Shown here: one piece after another, positions 26,135-34,963 of the stretch
Numbering within the stretch: the first letter of the stretch is position 1
How the letters are laid out: each line of letters opens with the position of its first letter
Origin: CAWUEZ02 sp963921355
Lineage (GTDB): Bacteria > Pseudomonadota > Alphaproteobacteria > Thalassobaculales > Thalassobaculaceae
Length of the DNA: 64,000 nt
NCBI GenBank assembly: GCA_963921355.3
Contig: OZ001190.1
Span: forward strand, 1,426,001 to 1,490,000
Direction of reading: 5' to 3'
Made by a program: the position numbers and the translations under genes
Notes under the pieces: model-generated
What the model saw: the letters and a program-made list of their open reading frames with translations, nothing else
Database searches by the model: none
What the model was told of the DNA's origin: nothing

Positions 26135-27085
26135 ATGCACCAGTTCCTCGACTTCGAAAAACCGATCGCCGACATGGAAGGCAAGATCGAAGAACTGCGC
26201 CATCTGTCGAGCACCGGAGATCTCAATATCGCCGATGAGGTCGGCAAGCTGGAGGCCAAGGTCGAGCGCCAGCTGCGATCGACCTATCAGAAACTGACGG
26301 CCTGGCAGAAGGTTCAGGTGGCCCGCCACCCTAACCGCCCCCATGCCGAAGCAGCCATTTCCCGGCTGATCGAAGACTTTGTTCCGATGGCCGGTGATCG
26401 CAGCTTCGCCGATGACGACGCCGTGGTTGGCGGCATGGGGCGGTTTCGCGGTCGATCGGTGGTCGTCATCGGAACCGAGAAGGGCGCCACCACCGAGGAA
26501 CGGGTGCGCCGAAGCTTCGGCATGGCTCGGCCCGAAGGCTACCGAAAGGCGCGGCGTCTGATGCAGTTCGCGGACCGCTTCTCGTTGCCGATCCTGACCT
26601 TTGTCGACACCGCCGGCGCCTATCCGGGAATTGATGCCGAGGCCCGGGGTCAGGCCGAGGCGATCGCCCGGGCGATCGAGACCTGCCTCGATGTTCGCGT
26701 TCCGTTGATGGCGGCGATCCTTGGGGAAGGGGGATCCGGCGGCGCCGTCGCGCTCGCCGCCGGCAACCACGTGCTGATGCTGGAGCACGCCATCTACTCG
26801 GTCATATCGCCGGAAGGGTGCGCGTCGATCCTCTGGCGCTCCGCCGAGCACGCCAAGGATGCCGCCGAAGCGCTCAAACTCACGGCGCAGGATCTCGAGC
26901 GTCTCGGCGTCATCGACGAGATCGTGGCCGAGCCGCTCGGCGGCGCGCATCGTGATCCGGAGGCGGCTCTGGATGCGTTGGGTGACGCCGTACACGAGGC
27001 CCTCGGCGCCCTGCTCAAGCAGGATGGCGGGCAGCTGCGGGCCGACCGCCGGGATAAGTTCCTGAAAATCGGCGCGGCCGACTAG
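26135..27085 (+). CDS. accA: Acetyl-CoA carboxylase carboxyltransferase subunit alpha
   Basis: AccA pairs with AccD to transfer the carboxyl group from carboxybiotin to acetyl-CoA, giving malonyl-CoA for fatty acid synthesis. The 316-residue length is typical. The N-terminal helical pair begins FLDFEKPIADMEGKIEEL. The crotonase-like core has GRSVVVIGTEKG, FVDTAGAYPGIDAEARGQ and the oxyanion and CoA region GEGGSGGAVAL, then SPEGCASILWR. The stop codon lies in the first of three 14-bp repeats. Confidence 0.97.
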   Translation: MHQFLDFEKPIADMEGKIEELRHLSSTGDLNIADEVGKLEAKVERQLRSTYQKLTAWQKVQVARHPNRPHAEAAISRLIEDFVPMAGDRSFADDDAVVGGMGRFRGRSVVVIGTEKGATTEERVRRSFGMARPEGYRKARRLMQFADRFSLPILTFVDTAGAYPGIDAEARGQAEAIARAIETCLDVRVPLMAAILGEGGSGGAVALAAGNHVLMLEHAIYSVISPEGCASILWRSAEHAKDAAEALKLTAQDLERLGVIDEIVAEPLGGAHRDPEAALDALGDAVHEALGALLKQDGGQLRADRRDKFLKIGAAD

Positions 27086-27113
27086 GGGAAGCCGACTAGT
27101 GGCAGCCGACTAG
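27077..27113. repeat. Three 14-bp tandem copies holding stop codons for both flanking genes
   Basis: GCCGACTAG occurs at 27077, 27091 and 27105, each pair separated by 5 bp. The first copy contains the accA stop (TAG). The third contains the stop of the converging oxidoreductase gene, read on the other strand through the same CTAG palindrome. Confidence 0.85.
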
Positions 27114-29155
27114 ACGGGCGTCACCTCCACCCGGGCATCGTTGTAGCAGGCGCCCTCGCACAGGTCGGCCTTGTGAGCGGGCATCAGCGCGTTCACCGTC
27201 AACCCGGTCTCACTGGTCTGCGCCCAGGTTCCTTTCGGCGAATAGACCACCCCGGTCCGCACCGCTTCGGTCAGGTGCGCCTGCAGCCGGGTCTCCCCCA
27301 ACTCGTTGAAAACCCGGACCATCATGCCGTCTGCGATGCCCCGGTCCTCGGCGTCCCTAGGGTGGATCTCCAGGGGCGGCACGCCGCTGCTGGCGGTATG
27401 GCCGCCGAACGTCGCGTTGGTGCGGTCGGCCGATGACGGCGTGATCAGGGCCAACGGGTAGGTGGATTCCAAAGGCCGGTAGGTCGGTACCTCATGGCCC
27501 CTGAGATCGGCCATCCAGGTCGAGGCGAGCTCGGCCTTGCCGCTTTCGGTCTTGGGAAACACGGTCGCGAACGGGATGATCTCGGCATCTCCGTCGGCGG
27601 TCATGTTCAATGCACCGTCGGTCGGCAACTGGCTGGGCCGCTGGCCCCGCAGTCTGGGATCCGCGGCGTCGAGTGCCTCGTCCATCAGGTCGGCGTCGCT
27701 GGCCTGGAAGCAGGGATCGTCGAAACCGAAGCGGGCGGCCAGCCGGCGGAAGATCTCGGTGTTCGGCAGTGCTTCCCCGACGGGTGGAATGACCGGTTCG
27801 GCGCGCTGGACATAGGTCTGTCCGTAGGCCGGGAACAGGTCGGCGTGCTCGAAATGACTGCAGGCCGGCAGGATGACGTCAGCATAGGCCATGCTGTCGG
27901 TCATCTGGACGTCGCAGCCGACGACGAACAGGTCCTCGCGTTCAAACGCCTTGATTGCCGTCCTCTGGTCCGGGAACACCGCGATCGGGTTGTGATTGTA
28001 GATGAAGACGGCCCCGACGGCCGGGTCCAGATCCCGGTCGAGGATCGCCGATGGCACATCGAGGATGTTGAGCGTGCGCGTGCCCGCGGGGATCAGGTCG
28101 GTGCGCTGAAGCCGGGCCATCGTTTTCGGCACGGCGTTTCCGACCTTGCAGATGGCCCCGCCGCCGCGCCGGCCCCATTTGCCGCACAGCGCCGGCAAAG
28201 ACAGGACGGCGCGGATCGCGTTGCCGCCGTTCTGGTTGCGTTCGAGGCCGTTGCCGATGGCGATCAGCGCCGGATCGGCTGCCGCGTACCAGGCCGCCAG
28301 CTGGCGGATCATCGCGGCTGGAACGCCGCAGACTTCGGCGGCCCGCTCGACCGTCCAGGTCCGCGCCTCGGCCAGGAAGCCGGTCGCCCCGGTGGTCCAG
28401 GTGTCGATGAACTCCTGATCCAGGGCGCCCGCCGCTTCCAGTTCGGCGGCCAGCGCCAGGGCCAGCACGACATCCGTGCCCGGCTGGATCGCAACGTGCA
28501 TATCGGCCTGTTCCGCCGCCTTGATGCGCTTGGGGTCGATCACCACGATGCGCGCGCCGCGGTCGCGGGCGCGGTTGATCGTCCGGATGAAGTGCAGGTT
28601 CGAGACCGTCACGTTGTTTGACCACACGATGATCAGGTCGCTGTCTTCACCCTGTTCGGGCGGCGTGCCCGGCATGGCGCCGTAGACCGCGGTGTGGGCC
28701 TCACCCTTGATCCCGCCGCACAGCGGACCCCGGCTCAGCAGACTGGCGCCCAGGCGGTGGAAGAATCGGGCGTCCATGGAGCCGCCGGCGAGCATCCCGT
28801 GCGGCCCGGCGTAATTCAAAGGAACAACGCTCTCGGGGCCGTGGCGGTCGATCGACGCCTGCAGCCCGTCATGGACACGGTCCAGCGCCTCCGACCACGA
28901 GATCCGCTGAAACTCGCCACCGCCGCGCGGCCCGACCCGCCGCAGCGGGTGCGTCAGGCGCTGAGGGCCGTGGACGAAGTCCGGGTAGTAGCGCGCGACC
29001 TTGTTGCAGATCACGCCTTCGGTCAGCGGATTTGCCTGTGATCCTCTGATCGCAACGATCCGTGCCCCTTCGACCGTGACGTCGAGGCTGCAGGTGTCCG
29101 GGCAGTCGAGTGGACACACGCTGGCCCGGGTGATGCGGTTCGCCCCATCGGGCAT
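27110..29155 (-). CDS. Molybdopterin-dependent oxidoreductase with N-terminal 4Fe-4S site
   Basis: This is a 681-residue protein of the DMSO-reductase superfamily. The N-terminal iron-sulfur motif has Cys14, Cys18 and Cys22 (C-x3-C-x3-C), with a fourth Cys in GVICNKV. The catalytic domain shows ISWSEAL, RGPLCGGIKG, IVWSNN, VVIDPKRIKAAEQAD and DVQMTDSMAYADVILP. The C-terminal molydop-binding domain has HPRDAEDRGI. No Tat signal is present, so it is probably cytoplasmic. Electron acceptor and substrate are unknown; formate dehydrogenase- and BisC-like members share this layout. It converges on accA with only 24 bp between stops. Confidence 0.9.
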   Translation of the reverse strand: MPDGANRITRASVCPLDCPDTCSLDVTVEGARIVAIRGSQANPLTEGVICNKVARYYPDFVHGPQRLTHPLRRVGPRGGGEFQRISWSEALDRVHDGLQASIDRHGPESVVPLNYAGPHGMLAGGSMDARFFHRLGASLLSRGPLCGGIKGEAHTAVYGAMPGTPPEQGEDSDLIIVWSNNVTVSNLHFIRTINRARDRGARIVVIDPKRIKAAEQADMHVAIQPGTDVVLALALAAELEAAGALDQEFIDTWTTGATGFLAEARTWTVERAAEVCGVPAAMIRQLAAWYAAADPALIAIGNGLERNQNGGNAIRAVLSLPALCGKWGRRGGGAICKVGNAVPKTMARLQRTDLIPAGTRTLNILDVPSAILDRDLDPAVGAVFIYNHNPIAVFPDQRTAIKAFEREDLFVVGCDVQMTDSMAYADVILPACSHFEHADLFPAYGQTYVQRAEPVIPPVGEALPNTEIFRRLAARFGFDDPCFQASDADLMDEALDAADPRLRGQRPSQLPTDGALNMTADGDAEIIPFATVFPKTESGKAELASTWMADLRGHEVPTYRPLESTYPLALITPSSADRTNATFGGHTASSGVPPLEIHPRDAEDRGIADGMMVRVFNELGETRLQAHLTEAVRTGVVYSPKGTWAQTSETGLTVNALMPAHKADLCEGACYNDARVEVTPV

Positions 29156-29360
29156 GTCTGACCTCCTGCTTGCCGGCGCGGATTACGCATCATCAATGAT
29201 CCCCAGGTTTTGGCTCTGTCCATAGCGCCAATCATTGCGCTTCGATTATGCCAATGGCGGTGCGCCGACCGCCGGTTTCCCTGGGTCCCGCTGTCCCAGG
29301 CCGGCCGGCTCACGTCCTGTTGACTGGCTTTGGACGGAACTCTCGCCATTTTGTCGCGTC

Positions 29361-30176
29361 ATGAGCACGCAAGATAGTAGTCTGGAGCTCGAGTCGGCGG
29401 GTCACGGCGACGTCGGGGGGCGCATGGTTGAGAACGAGAGCGGGAACGAACCGGCACAGGGGCGGCGCGGGGCATTGGTGCGCCGGCTGTTGCCGCTGGT
29501 CGTCCTGCTGTGCGGTCTGGTCACCTTTTTCTCACTTGGACTGGATCGGTACATCTCGTTCCAGGCGTTGGCCGAGAACCGTGATCTGCTGCGGTCCTGG
29601 GTCTCGGATCATCCGTTTGTGACCCGGATCAGTTACGTCTCCGCCTACGCGCTTGCCATCGCCTTCTCGCTGCCGATCGGGTTGGTCCTGACGGTGACCG
29701 GCGGGTTCCTGTTCGGGCTGCTCGAAGGCACGTTGTGGACAGTGATCGCGGCAACCATCGGTGCAGTCGCCGTTTTCCTCGCCGCCCGCACGGCGATCGG
29801 CGATACGTTGCGGTCTCGTGCGGGGCCGTTCGTGGCCCGTCTGGAGGCGGGATTCAAGGCGGACGCGCTGTCCTATCTCCTGATTCTGCGGCTGGTCCCT
29901 CTGTTTCCGTTCTGGCTGGTCAACATCGTCCCGGCCTTGCTGGGTGTGTCGACGCGCGTGTTCGCGATCGGAACGTTCCTTGGGATCATTCCCGGGACCT
30001 TCGTGTTCGTGTCCGTCGGCAACGGCGTCGATGCGATCTTCGCCCGCGGTGAAGTGCCCGGCGTGTCCATTCTGTTGGAGCCGTCCGTGCTCCTGCCGAT
30101 CGCCGGTTTGGCGCTGCTCTCGCTGGTGCCCGTGATCTACAAGCGGTTCCGCAAATCCGATCCGCCATCCCCCTGA
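29361..30176 (+). CDS. TVP38/TMEM64 (DedA-like, VTT domain) membrane protein
   Basis: This is a protein of about 271 residues with an acidic cytosolic start and about six hydrophobic segments. It carries the VTT-domain signatures GGFLFGLLEGTLWTVIAATIGA and the LRLVPLFPFWLVNIVPALLGV re-entrant region. Family members act as scramblases or in envelope lipid homeostasis; no specific role is known here. The start at ATG 29361 is chosen. ATG 29424, preceded by a GGGGGG ribosome site, is a good alternative and loses no membrane segment. The flavin oxidoreductase follows 82 bp later, a pairing seen as neighbours or fusions in other bacteria. Confidence 0.87.
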   Translation: MSTQDSSLELESAGHGDVGGRMVENESGNEPAQGRRGALVRRLLPLVVLLCGLVTFFSLGLDRYISFQALAENRDLLRSWVSDHPFVTRISYVSAYALAIAFSLPIGLVLTVTGGFLFGLLEGTLWTVIAATIGAVAVFLAARTAIGDTLRSRAGPFVARLEAGFKADALSYLLILRLVPLFPFWLVNIVPALLGVSTRVFAIGTFLGIIPGTFVFVSVGNGVDAIFARGEVPGVSILLEPSVLLPIAGLALLSLVPVIYKRFRKSDPPSP

Positions 30177-30258
30177 TACGGCCCCGATAAATCTCTGCCC
30201 GACGAAACTCTGTTAGTATCCGCTGGTCGACCGCGCGGTCACCTTGGAGAGAAACCTC

Positions 30259-31686
30259 ATGTCCGAAGCGGTCGATGTCGACATCTGTGTGATCGGTGCG
30301 GGGGCCGGTGGCCTTTCGGTGGCTGCGGGCGCGTCGCAAATGGGCGCCAGCGTTGTGCTGTTCGAGAAAGGCGAGATGGGGGGCGACTGCCTGAATGTCG
30401 GCTGCGTGCCGTCGAAGGCGCTGCTGTCGTCGGGTAAAGCGGCCCACGACGCCGCCACGGCGTCCCGGCTTGGTGTTCCCGCCCAAGTCGACGATATCGA
30501 ATGGCCGAAGGTGACTGCCCATGTCAAAGGGGTGATCGCGGAAATCGCGCCGATGGATTCGGTCGAGCGGTTCACCGGTCTCGGCGTTCGCGTTGAGCAG
30601 GCCGAGGCCCGGTTTGTCGGCCCGCGGGAGGTTGCCGGCGGTGGACTGCGGGTGCGTGCCAGGTTCATTGTTATCGCGACCGGATCGACCCCGGCGATAC
30701 CGCCGATTCCCGGCCTCGACCGCACCCCCTATCTGACCAACGAAATGATCTTCGACCTTACGGAGAAACCGGAGCATCTGGTGATACTCGGCGGCGGACC
30801 CATTGGCGTGGAGCTGGCCCAGGCGCACGCTCGCCTCGGATGCAAGGTCACGCTGGTGGAAGCCGACCGGATCCTGCGGTCCGAGGATGAAGAGGCCGCC
30901 GATGCGGTTCGCCTAGCCTTGAGGCGCGACGGGGTGGACGTGCGGGAAGGCTGCGAGGTCACCCATGCGGCGTCGACCGGTTCGGGAATTGAGCTGACGG
31001 GTACCGCCGACGGGACGATCGAAACGGTCGCCGGAACTCACCTTCTGATCGCTGTTGGCCGACGGGTCGACTTCGAGGGACTCGATCTCGGCCGGGCCGG
31101 AATCGAGACCGACCAGCGTGGCCGGTTGGTTCTGGATCCCCGCCTGCGCACGACCAACCGGCGCGTATTCGCGGTCGGCGACGCCGCCGGCGGCGCCCAG
31201 TTCACCCATCTGGCCAGCCACCACGCCGGCATCATCATTCGGAACATCCTGTTCCGTCTGCCGGCGAAGGCGGATGGTCCGGACATTCCGCGGGTGACCT
31301 ATACGTCACCGGAAGTGGCATGCGTCGGCCCCGACGAAGCGACCTTGCGATCCCGCGGTGAGGCGTTCGAAGTGCTGCGGTGGCCGTTTGCCGAGAACGA
31401 CCGTGCGATGGCGGAACGCAAAACCGAAGGCTTCATCAAGCTGTTCGTGGGGCGCCGCGGCCGGATCCTCGGGGGCACGATCGTCGGCGACGGTGCCGGC
31501 GAGATCTGCGGGACGATCGGTCTCGCGCTGGCCAAGCGCCTGACCGTCGGCGATCTTGCCGGACTGGTCGTCGCGTACCCGACTCGCATGGAAGTCGTGA
31601 AGCGAGCGGCCGGCAGCTGGTATGCGCCGAAGCTGTTCAGCGACCGGACCAAGCGGATCGTTCGCTTCCTGATGCGGTTCGCCTGA
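30259..31686 (+). CDS. Pyridine nucleotide-disulfide oxidoreductase paired with TVP38
   Basis: This is a 475-residue FAD enzyme of the class I disulfide reductase family (dihydrolipoamide dehydrogenase / mercuric reductase-like). The FAD motif is VIGAGAGGLSVA. The redox pair Cys44/Cys49 lies in CLNVGCVPSKAL, the NADH motif is ILGGGPIGVELAQ and the second FAD site is VFAVGDAAG. The C-terminal catalytic motif, HPTxSE in lipoamide dehydrogenase, reads YPTRME, so the catalytic His-Glu pair is not conserved in that form. It is therefore unlikely to be an ordinary lipoamide dehydrogenase. It may pass electrons to a membrane thiol or quinone partner linked to the TVP38 protein; that is inference. 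Confidence 0.9.
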   Translation: MSEAVDVDICVIGAGAGGLSVAAGASQMGASVVLFEKGEMGGDCLNVGCVPSKALLSSGKAAHDAATASRLGVPAQVDDIEWPKVTAHVKGVIAEIAPMDSVERFTGLGVRVEQAEARFVGPREVAGGGLRVRARFIVIATGSTPAIPPIPGLDRTPYLTNEMIFDLTEKPEHLVILGGGPIGVELAQAHARLGCKVTLVEADRILRSEDEEAADAVRLALRRDGVDVREGCEVTHAASTGSGIELTGTADGTIETVAGTHLLIAVGRRVDFEGLDLGRAGIETDQRGRLVLDPRLRTTNRRVFAVGDAAGGAQFTHLASHHAGIIIRNILFRLPAKADGPDIPRVTYTSPEVACVGPDEATLRSRGEAFEVLRWPFAENDRAMAERKTEGFIKLFVGRRGRILGGTIVGDGAGEICGTIGLALAKRLTVGDLAGLVVAYPTRMEVVKRAAGSWYAPKLFSDRTKRIVRFLMRFA

Positions 31687-31704
31687 CGGCCGGGCGCGCT
31701 GACG

Positions 31705-33069
31705 ATGCGATCTCTATCGTTTCGATTGCTCGGGCTGACGATCTTCTTCGTCATGCTGTCCGAAGTCATGATCTATACGCCATCAATCGCCCGGTTCCGG
31801 CTCACGTATCTGACCGAAAAGCTGGACATGGCGCATCTCGCGGCGATGGCGATCGACGGATCGCCGGACCGCATGATCAGCCAGGAACTGACTTTCGAAC
31901 TGCTGGACCATGTCGGCGCCTACGAGATCATCGTCATCTCCGAGACCGGCGCCGTCCAATCCCTCAACCGCCCCATGCATCCGCCGCCGACGATCGAGGT
32001 CGATCTCTACGATCCCATGGCCTACGCGCTGATCGTCGACGCCTTCGACGCCCTGTTTCAGACCGGCAACCGGATCCTGCAGGTCTCCGGACCCGCGCCC
32101 CTGGAACCGTCGGCAACGGTCATCGTCACCCTGGACGAGTACCCGATGCGCGAGGAGATGTACGACTACTCCTGGCGGATCCTGAACCTGTCGATCCTGA
32201 TTTCGGTGTTCACCGCGGCCCTGGTGTTCGTCAGCCTGCGTTGGCTGATGGTGCGGCCGCTGCAACGCATCACCGGCAGTCTGGTGGCGTTCCGCAAGCG
32301 CCCCGAAGACCGCAGTTCCGACGTTGACGATGCGGCCCGTCAGGACGAGATCGGGCTGGCGACCCGCGAGCTGGCACTGATGAAGGAAGAGATCCGGGCG
32401 GCCTTGCGCCAGCGGACCCGGTTGGCGGCGCTTGGCACCGCCGTCAGCAAGATCAGTCACGATTTGCGCAATATGCTGGCCACGGCAACCCTGATCTCCG
32501 ACCGCCTCGCACAGAGCCAGGATCCCGAGGTCCAGAAGGTCACACCGACGCTGGTCAAGGCGATCGACCGGGCGGCGGCGCTCTGTTCCACCACACTCAA
32601 CTTCGCCCGCCAGACCCCGCTCCTCGAACTGCAGCCGGTTCAGCTGTCCGAACTCGTGGACGACGTGCGGGCCGGTCTCGGCGTTCCGGAAGACCGCAAG
32701 GTCACCGTCGTCCTGGACCAGGACCGTCCTTACACCCTGCGCGCCGACCGGGATCAGATGTACCGGGCGTTCTCCAATATCGTGTCCAACGCGGTGCACG
32801 CGGGGTCTGGCCGAATCCGCGTCGAGGCGCGTGGACAGGACGGGCGCCTGCGGATCGACATCTGCGACGATGGTCCAGGCATTCCCGAGGAGGGACGGGC
32901 GCGGCTGTTCCAGCCTTTCCAGTACTCGTCGCGGACCGAAGGCACCGGACTGGGGCTGACAATCGCCCGCGATATCGTGCAGGCGCATGGCGGTTCACTC
33001 GGGCTCGAGCGGACCGGCGCGGACGGGTCGGTGTTCCGCGTCGACCTGCCGATCGAGGTCCTGGCCTGA
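31705..33069 (+). CDS. Sensor histidine kinase (orphan)
   Basis: This is a 454-residue membrane kinase: a first membrane helix near residues 8-28, a periplasmic sensor of about 130 residues, and a second helix near 155-178. A HAMP-like linker follows, then a dimerisation domain with phospho-acceptor His252 in KISHDLRN, and an HATPase domain with NIVSNAVHAG, CDDGPGIP and GTGLGLTIA. No response regulator gene is adjacent; the next gene is an FNR-type regulator 160 bp away. It starts 18 bp after the flavin oxidoreductase and may be cotranscribed with it, which hints at a redox or envelope signal. Confidence 0.92.
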   Translation: MRSLSFRLLGLTIFFVMLSEVMIYTPSIARFRLTYLTEKLDMAHLAAMAIDGSPDRMISQELTFELLDHVGAYEIIVISETGAVQSLNRPMHPPPTIEVDLYDPMAYALIVDAFDALFQTGNRILQVSGPAPLEPSATVIVTLDEYPMREEMYDYSWRILNLSILISVFTAALVFVSLRWLMVRPLQRITGSLVAFRKRPEDRSSDVDDAARQDEIGLATRELALMKEEIRAALRQRTRLAALGTAVSKISHDLRNMLATATLISDRLAQSQDPEVQKVTPTLVKAIDRAAALCSTTLNFARQTPLLELQPVQLSELVDDVRAGLGVPEDRKVTVVLDQDRPYTLRADRDQMYRAFSNIVSNAVHAGSGRIRVEARGQDGRLRIDICDDGPGIPEEGRARLFQPFQYSSRTEGTGLGLTIARDIVQAHGGSLGLERTGADGSVFRVDLPIEVLA

Positions 33070-33174
33070 CACCCAACGAGCTGTTTGCGCCGGCGCCGGG
33101 GACGGTTCCCCAAGTACCTGCGATAGGTCGGTGTTCCGGTGATTTTGCTTTGCCGGGATGTTGCGCAGCGGTGT

Positions 33175-33189
33175 AGCCTCAGCGAGGCT
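33175..33189. terminator. Short hairpin between the kinase and the FNR-type gene
   Basis: AGCCTC (33175-33180) and GAGGCT (33184-33189) pair around a 3-base loop, about 105 bp after the kinase stop and 40 bp before the regulator start. There is no T-run, so it is at best a weak terminator or an operator. Confidence 0.3.
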
Positions 33190-33229
33190 CACATGATGTT
33201 TCGGCACTGGTAGGTACGGGAGGATCTCG

Positions 33230-33964
33230 ATGGCCGGCACAATCGCGGGAAAAATCGGGCAGTTTCCCGCCGCTATTGCTGAACGGTGCGAGGCCTGCGA
33301 GGTCCGCGACCTTACGTTGTGTGGCCCTCTCGATGACCAGGAGATGAACCGGCTCTGCGAGCTGCTCCAGGGGATGGACCTTCCCTCCGGCGCGACGATC
33401 ATCGAAGAAGGCGAACCTGCGGAGTTCGTTTTCAACGTCACAGGAGGCGTCGTCCGGCTGTTCAAGCTGCTGCCGGACGGCCGGCGCGCCATTACCGGGT
33501 TTCTGTTTCCAGGCGATTTCCTCGGCCTCAGCCATCAGGAGACCCATGCCTGTTCCGCCGAGGCGCTCAGCCCGGTCATGCTGTGCCGGTTCCCCAGGCG
33601 GCGGCTGGAAGGCCTGTTCGGCGACATGCCGAAGCTGGAGCGCCGCCTGCTGGGCATCGCCTCCAACGAACTCGCCGCCGCCCAGGACCAGATGGTCCTG
33701 CTCGGGCGCAAGACGGCGTCCGAGAAGATCGCCTCGTTTCTCCGGATGATGGTCCACCGACAGACTGAGCGGCGGGTCCCCCGCAACCCGGTTCATGTTC
33801 CGATGAGCAGGGCCGACATCGCCGACTATCTCGGGCTGACAACCGAGACGGTCAGCCGGACCTTCACCCAGCTGAAATCATCGGGCCTGATCGAACTTCA
33901 GCCGCAGGGACGCGTGCGCATCTGCGACGAAGACGCATTGGAAGAGCTGGCTGAGGGCGTCTGA
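33230..33964 (+). CDS. FNR/FnrN-type CRP-family regulator with iron-sulfur cysteines
   Basis: This is a 244-residue oxygen-responsive type regulator. Cys20, Cys23 and Cys31 form an N-terminal C-x2-C-x7-C cluster. Cys119 (VMLCRFPR) lies where FNR carries its fourth ligand, so a [4Fe-4S] sensor is likely. The effector domain has GEPAEFVFNVTGG and the dimerisation helix LGIASNELAAAQDQM. The winged helix-turn-helix includes MSRADIADYLGLTTETVSR, with the E-x-x-SR recognition pattern of FNR proteins. It should control anaerobic or microaerobic genes. I found no clear TTGAT-N4-ATCAA box in its own upstream region. Confidence 0.92.
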   Translation: MAGTIAGKIGQFPAAIAERCEACEVRDLTLCGPLDDQEMNRLCELLQGMDLPSGATIIEEGEPAEFVFNVTGGVVRLFKLLPDGRRAITGFLFPGDFLGLSHQETHACSAEALSPVMLCRFPRRRLEGLFGDMPKLERRLLGIASNELAAAQDQMVLLGRKTASEKIASFLRMMVHRQTERRVPRNPVHVPMSRADIADYLGLTTETVSRTFTQLKSSGLIELQPQGRVRICDEDALEELAEGV

Positions 33965-34009
33965 TCCGGCCGGCGCTGCGCCCTGTTCGCCGTTCTCGCG
34001 GAGAGCGGA

Positions 34010-34963
34010 ATGATCCGATCTGCACGAAAGCCAGTATCGGCGCCGCCCACGGATCCCGGCGGTGGTGGCGGACTGAGTTCTGGCGACGGGTTCGAGGGCA
34101 TTGACGTCGAAGTGGCGCGTGTTGCCGACGCCGTCGACCGCCGGGTCTCGGCATGGCGGGACGCTGGTTGTTCGATCGGCCTCGTCCCGGCCCTGGGAGA
34201 GCCCCATGTCGGGCACCTTCAGCTGATCTCGATCGCAGCGTCGGAATGCGAAAAGGTGGTGGTCGCCGCACCGGCCGATGCGGATGTGTTGTCGGACACT
34301 GCCAGCTTGCGCCTTCTGTCCACCCACGGCGCCGATCTTCTGTACCTGACGGCTGATCCGCTGGTCGAGGGCGACCGTCCGGGCACGCGTCTCAGCGATG
34401 ATCCGTGCCTGCCCGGGCTGGTGCGTGATCTGGAGAGCCGGTTTGACGCCGATGGTTTCGAGAAGGCGCTCAGTCAGCTGGATCGCTGGGCCGCGGTGGT
34501 TCGACCCGATCGGATCTACCAGACCGGAGCGCGCTACCAGGTCGCCCTGTCCCTGGCCCGGTTGCTCGCGGCCGGCGGCGCCGCGGTCTCGGTTCGCGTC
34601 GTCGAGACGGCACGGGGGCCGGGGGGCATCACGCCGGCGGCCGAAATCGACCGATTGGGTTCAGAAGACCGCGACCGGGTCGCCGCATTGCAACGGATCG
34701 TGATGCGCATCGCCCAACGGATCGGTGATGGGGCGAGCACGCCGGAGGCCGAGACCGCCTGGGGCCGCGACGCGCTTCGATCGGCTGGGATCAGCGCGGT
34801 CGACTATCTGGAGGTCCGGGAACCTGATCCGCGCGAGCCGGCGAAACGGCTATCACCGGCCGCCCGGATCTTCGTTGCCGCCCGGATCGGGGACACCCGC
34901 CTGGTCGACAGCATTCCTGTGGCCGGTCCGGCCGGCATCACGACGTTGGGCGCAGACCGATGA
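34010..34963 (+). CDS. Degenerate PanC-like (pantoate-beta-alanine ligase family) protein
   Basis: This is a 317-residue protein that aligns along its length with PanC but lacks key residues. The opening nucleotide motif is kept as LVPALGEPHVGHLQL (HxGH present). The lysine motif G-x-KD-x-QQ reads GARYQVA. The segment usually reading DGLAxSSRN is GPGGITPAAEI, followed by a normal-looking SEDRDRVAAL helix. It therefore probably cannot ligate pantoate and beta-alanine. It may be a binding or regulatory paralogue, or may use another substrate. A Gly-rich N-terminal extension (residues 14-28) is unusual. The 3' end overlaps the converging gpt gene by 26 bp, and the ribosome site GGAGAG is well placed. 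Confidence 0.75.
   Translation: MIRSARKPVSAPPTDPGGGGGLSSGDGFEGIDVEVARVADAVDRRVSAWRDAGCSIGLVPALGEPHVGHLQLISIAASECEKVVVAAPADADVLSDTASLRLLSTHGADLLYLTADPLVEGDRPGTRLSDDPCLPGLVRDLESRFDADGFEKALSQLDRWAAVVRPDRIYQTGARYQVALSLARLLAAGGAAVSVRVVETARGPGGITPAAEIDRLGSEDRDRVAALQRIVMRIAQRIGDGASTPEAETAWGRDALRSAGISAVDYLEVREPDPREPAKRLSPAARIFVAARIGDTRLVDSIPVAGPAGITTLGADR

Noticed and set aside
33070..33229. FNR box upstream of the FNR-type gene
   Set aside because: No TTGAT-N4-ATCAA match was found by eye in the spacer; a systematic scan was not possible.
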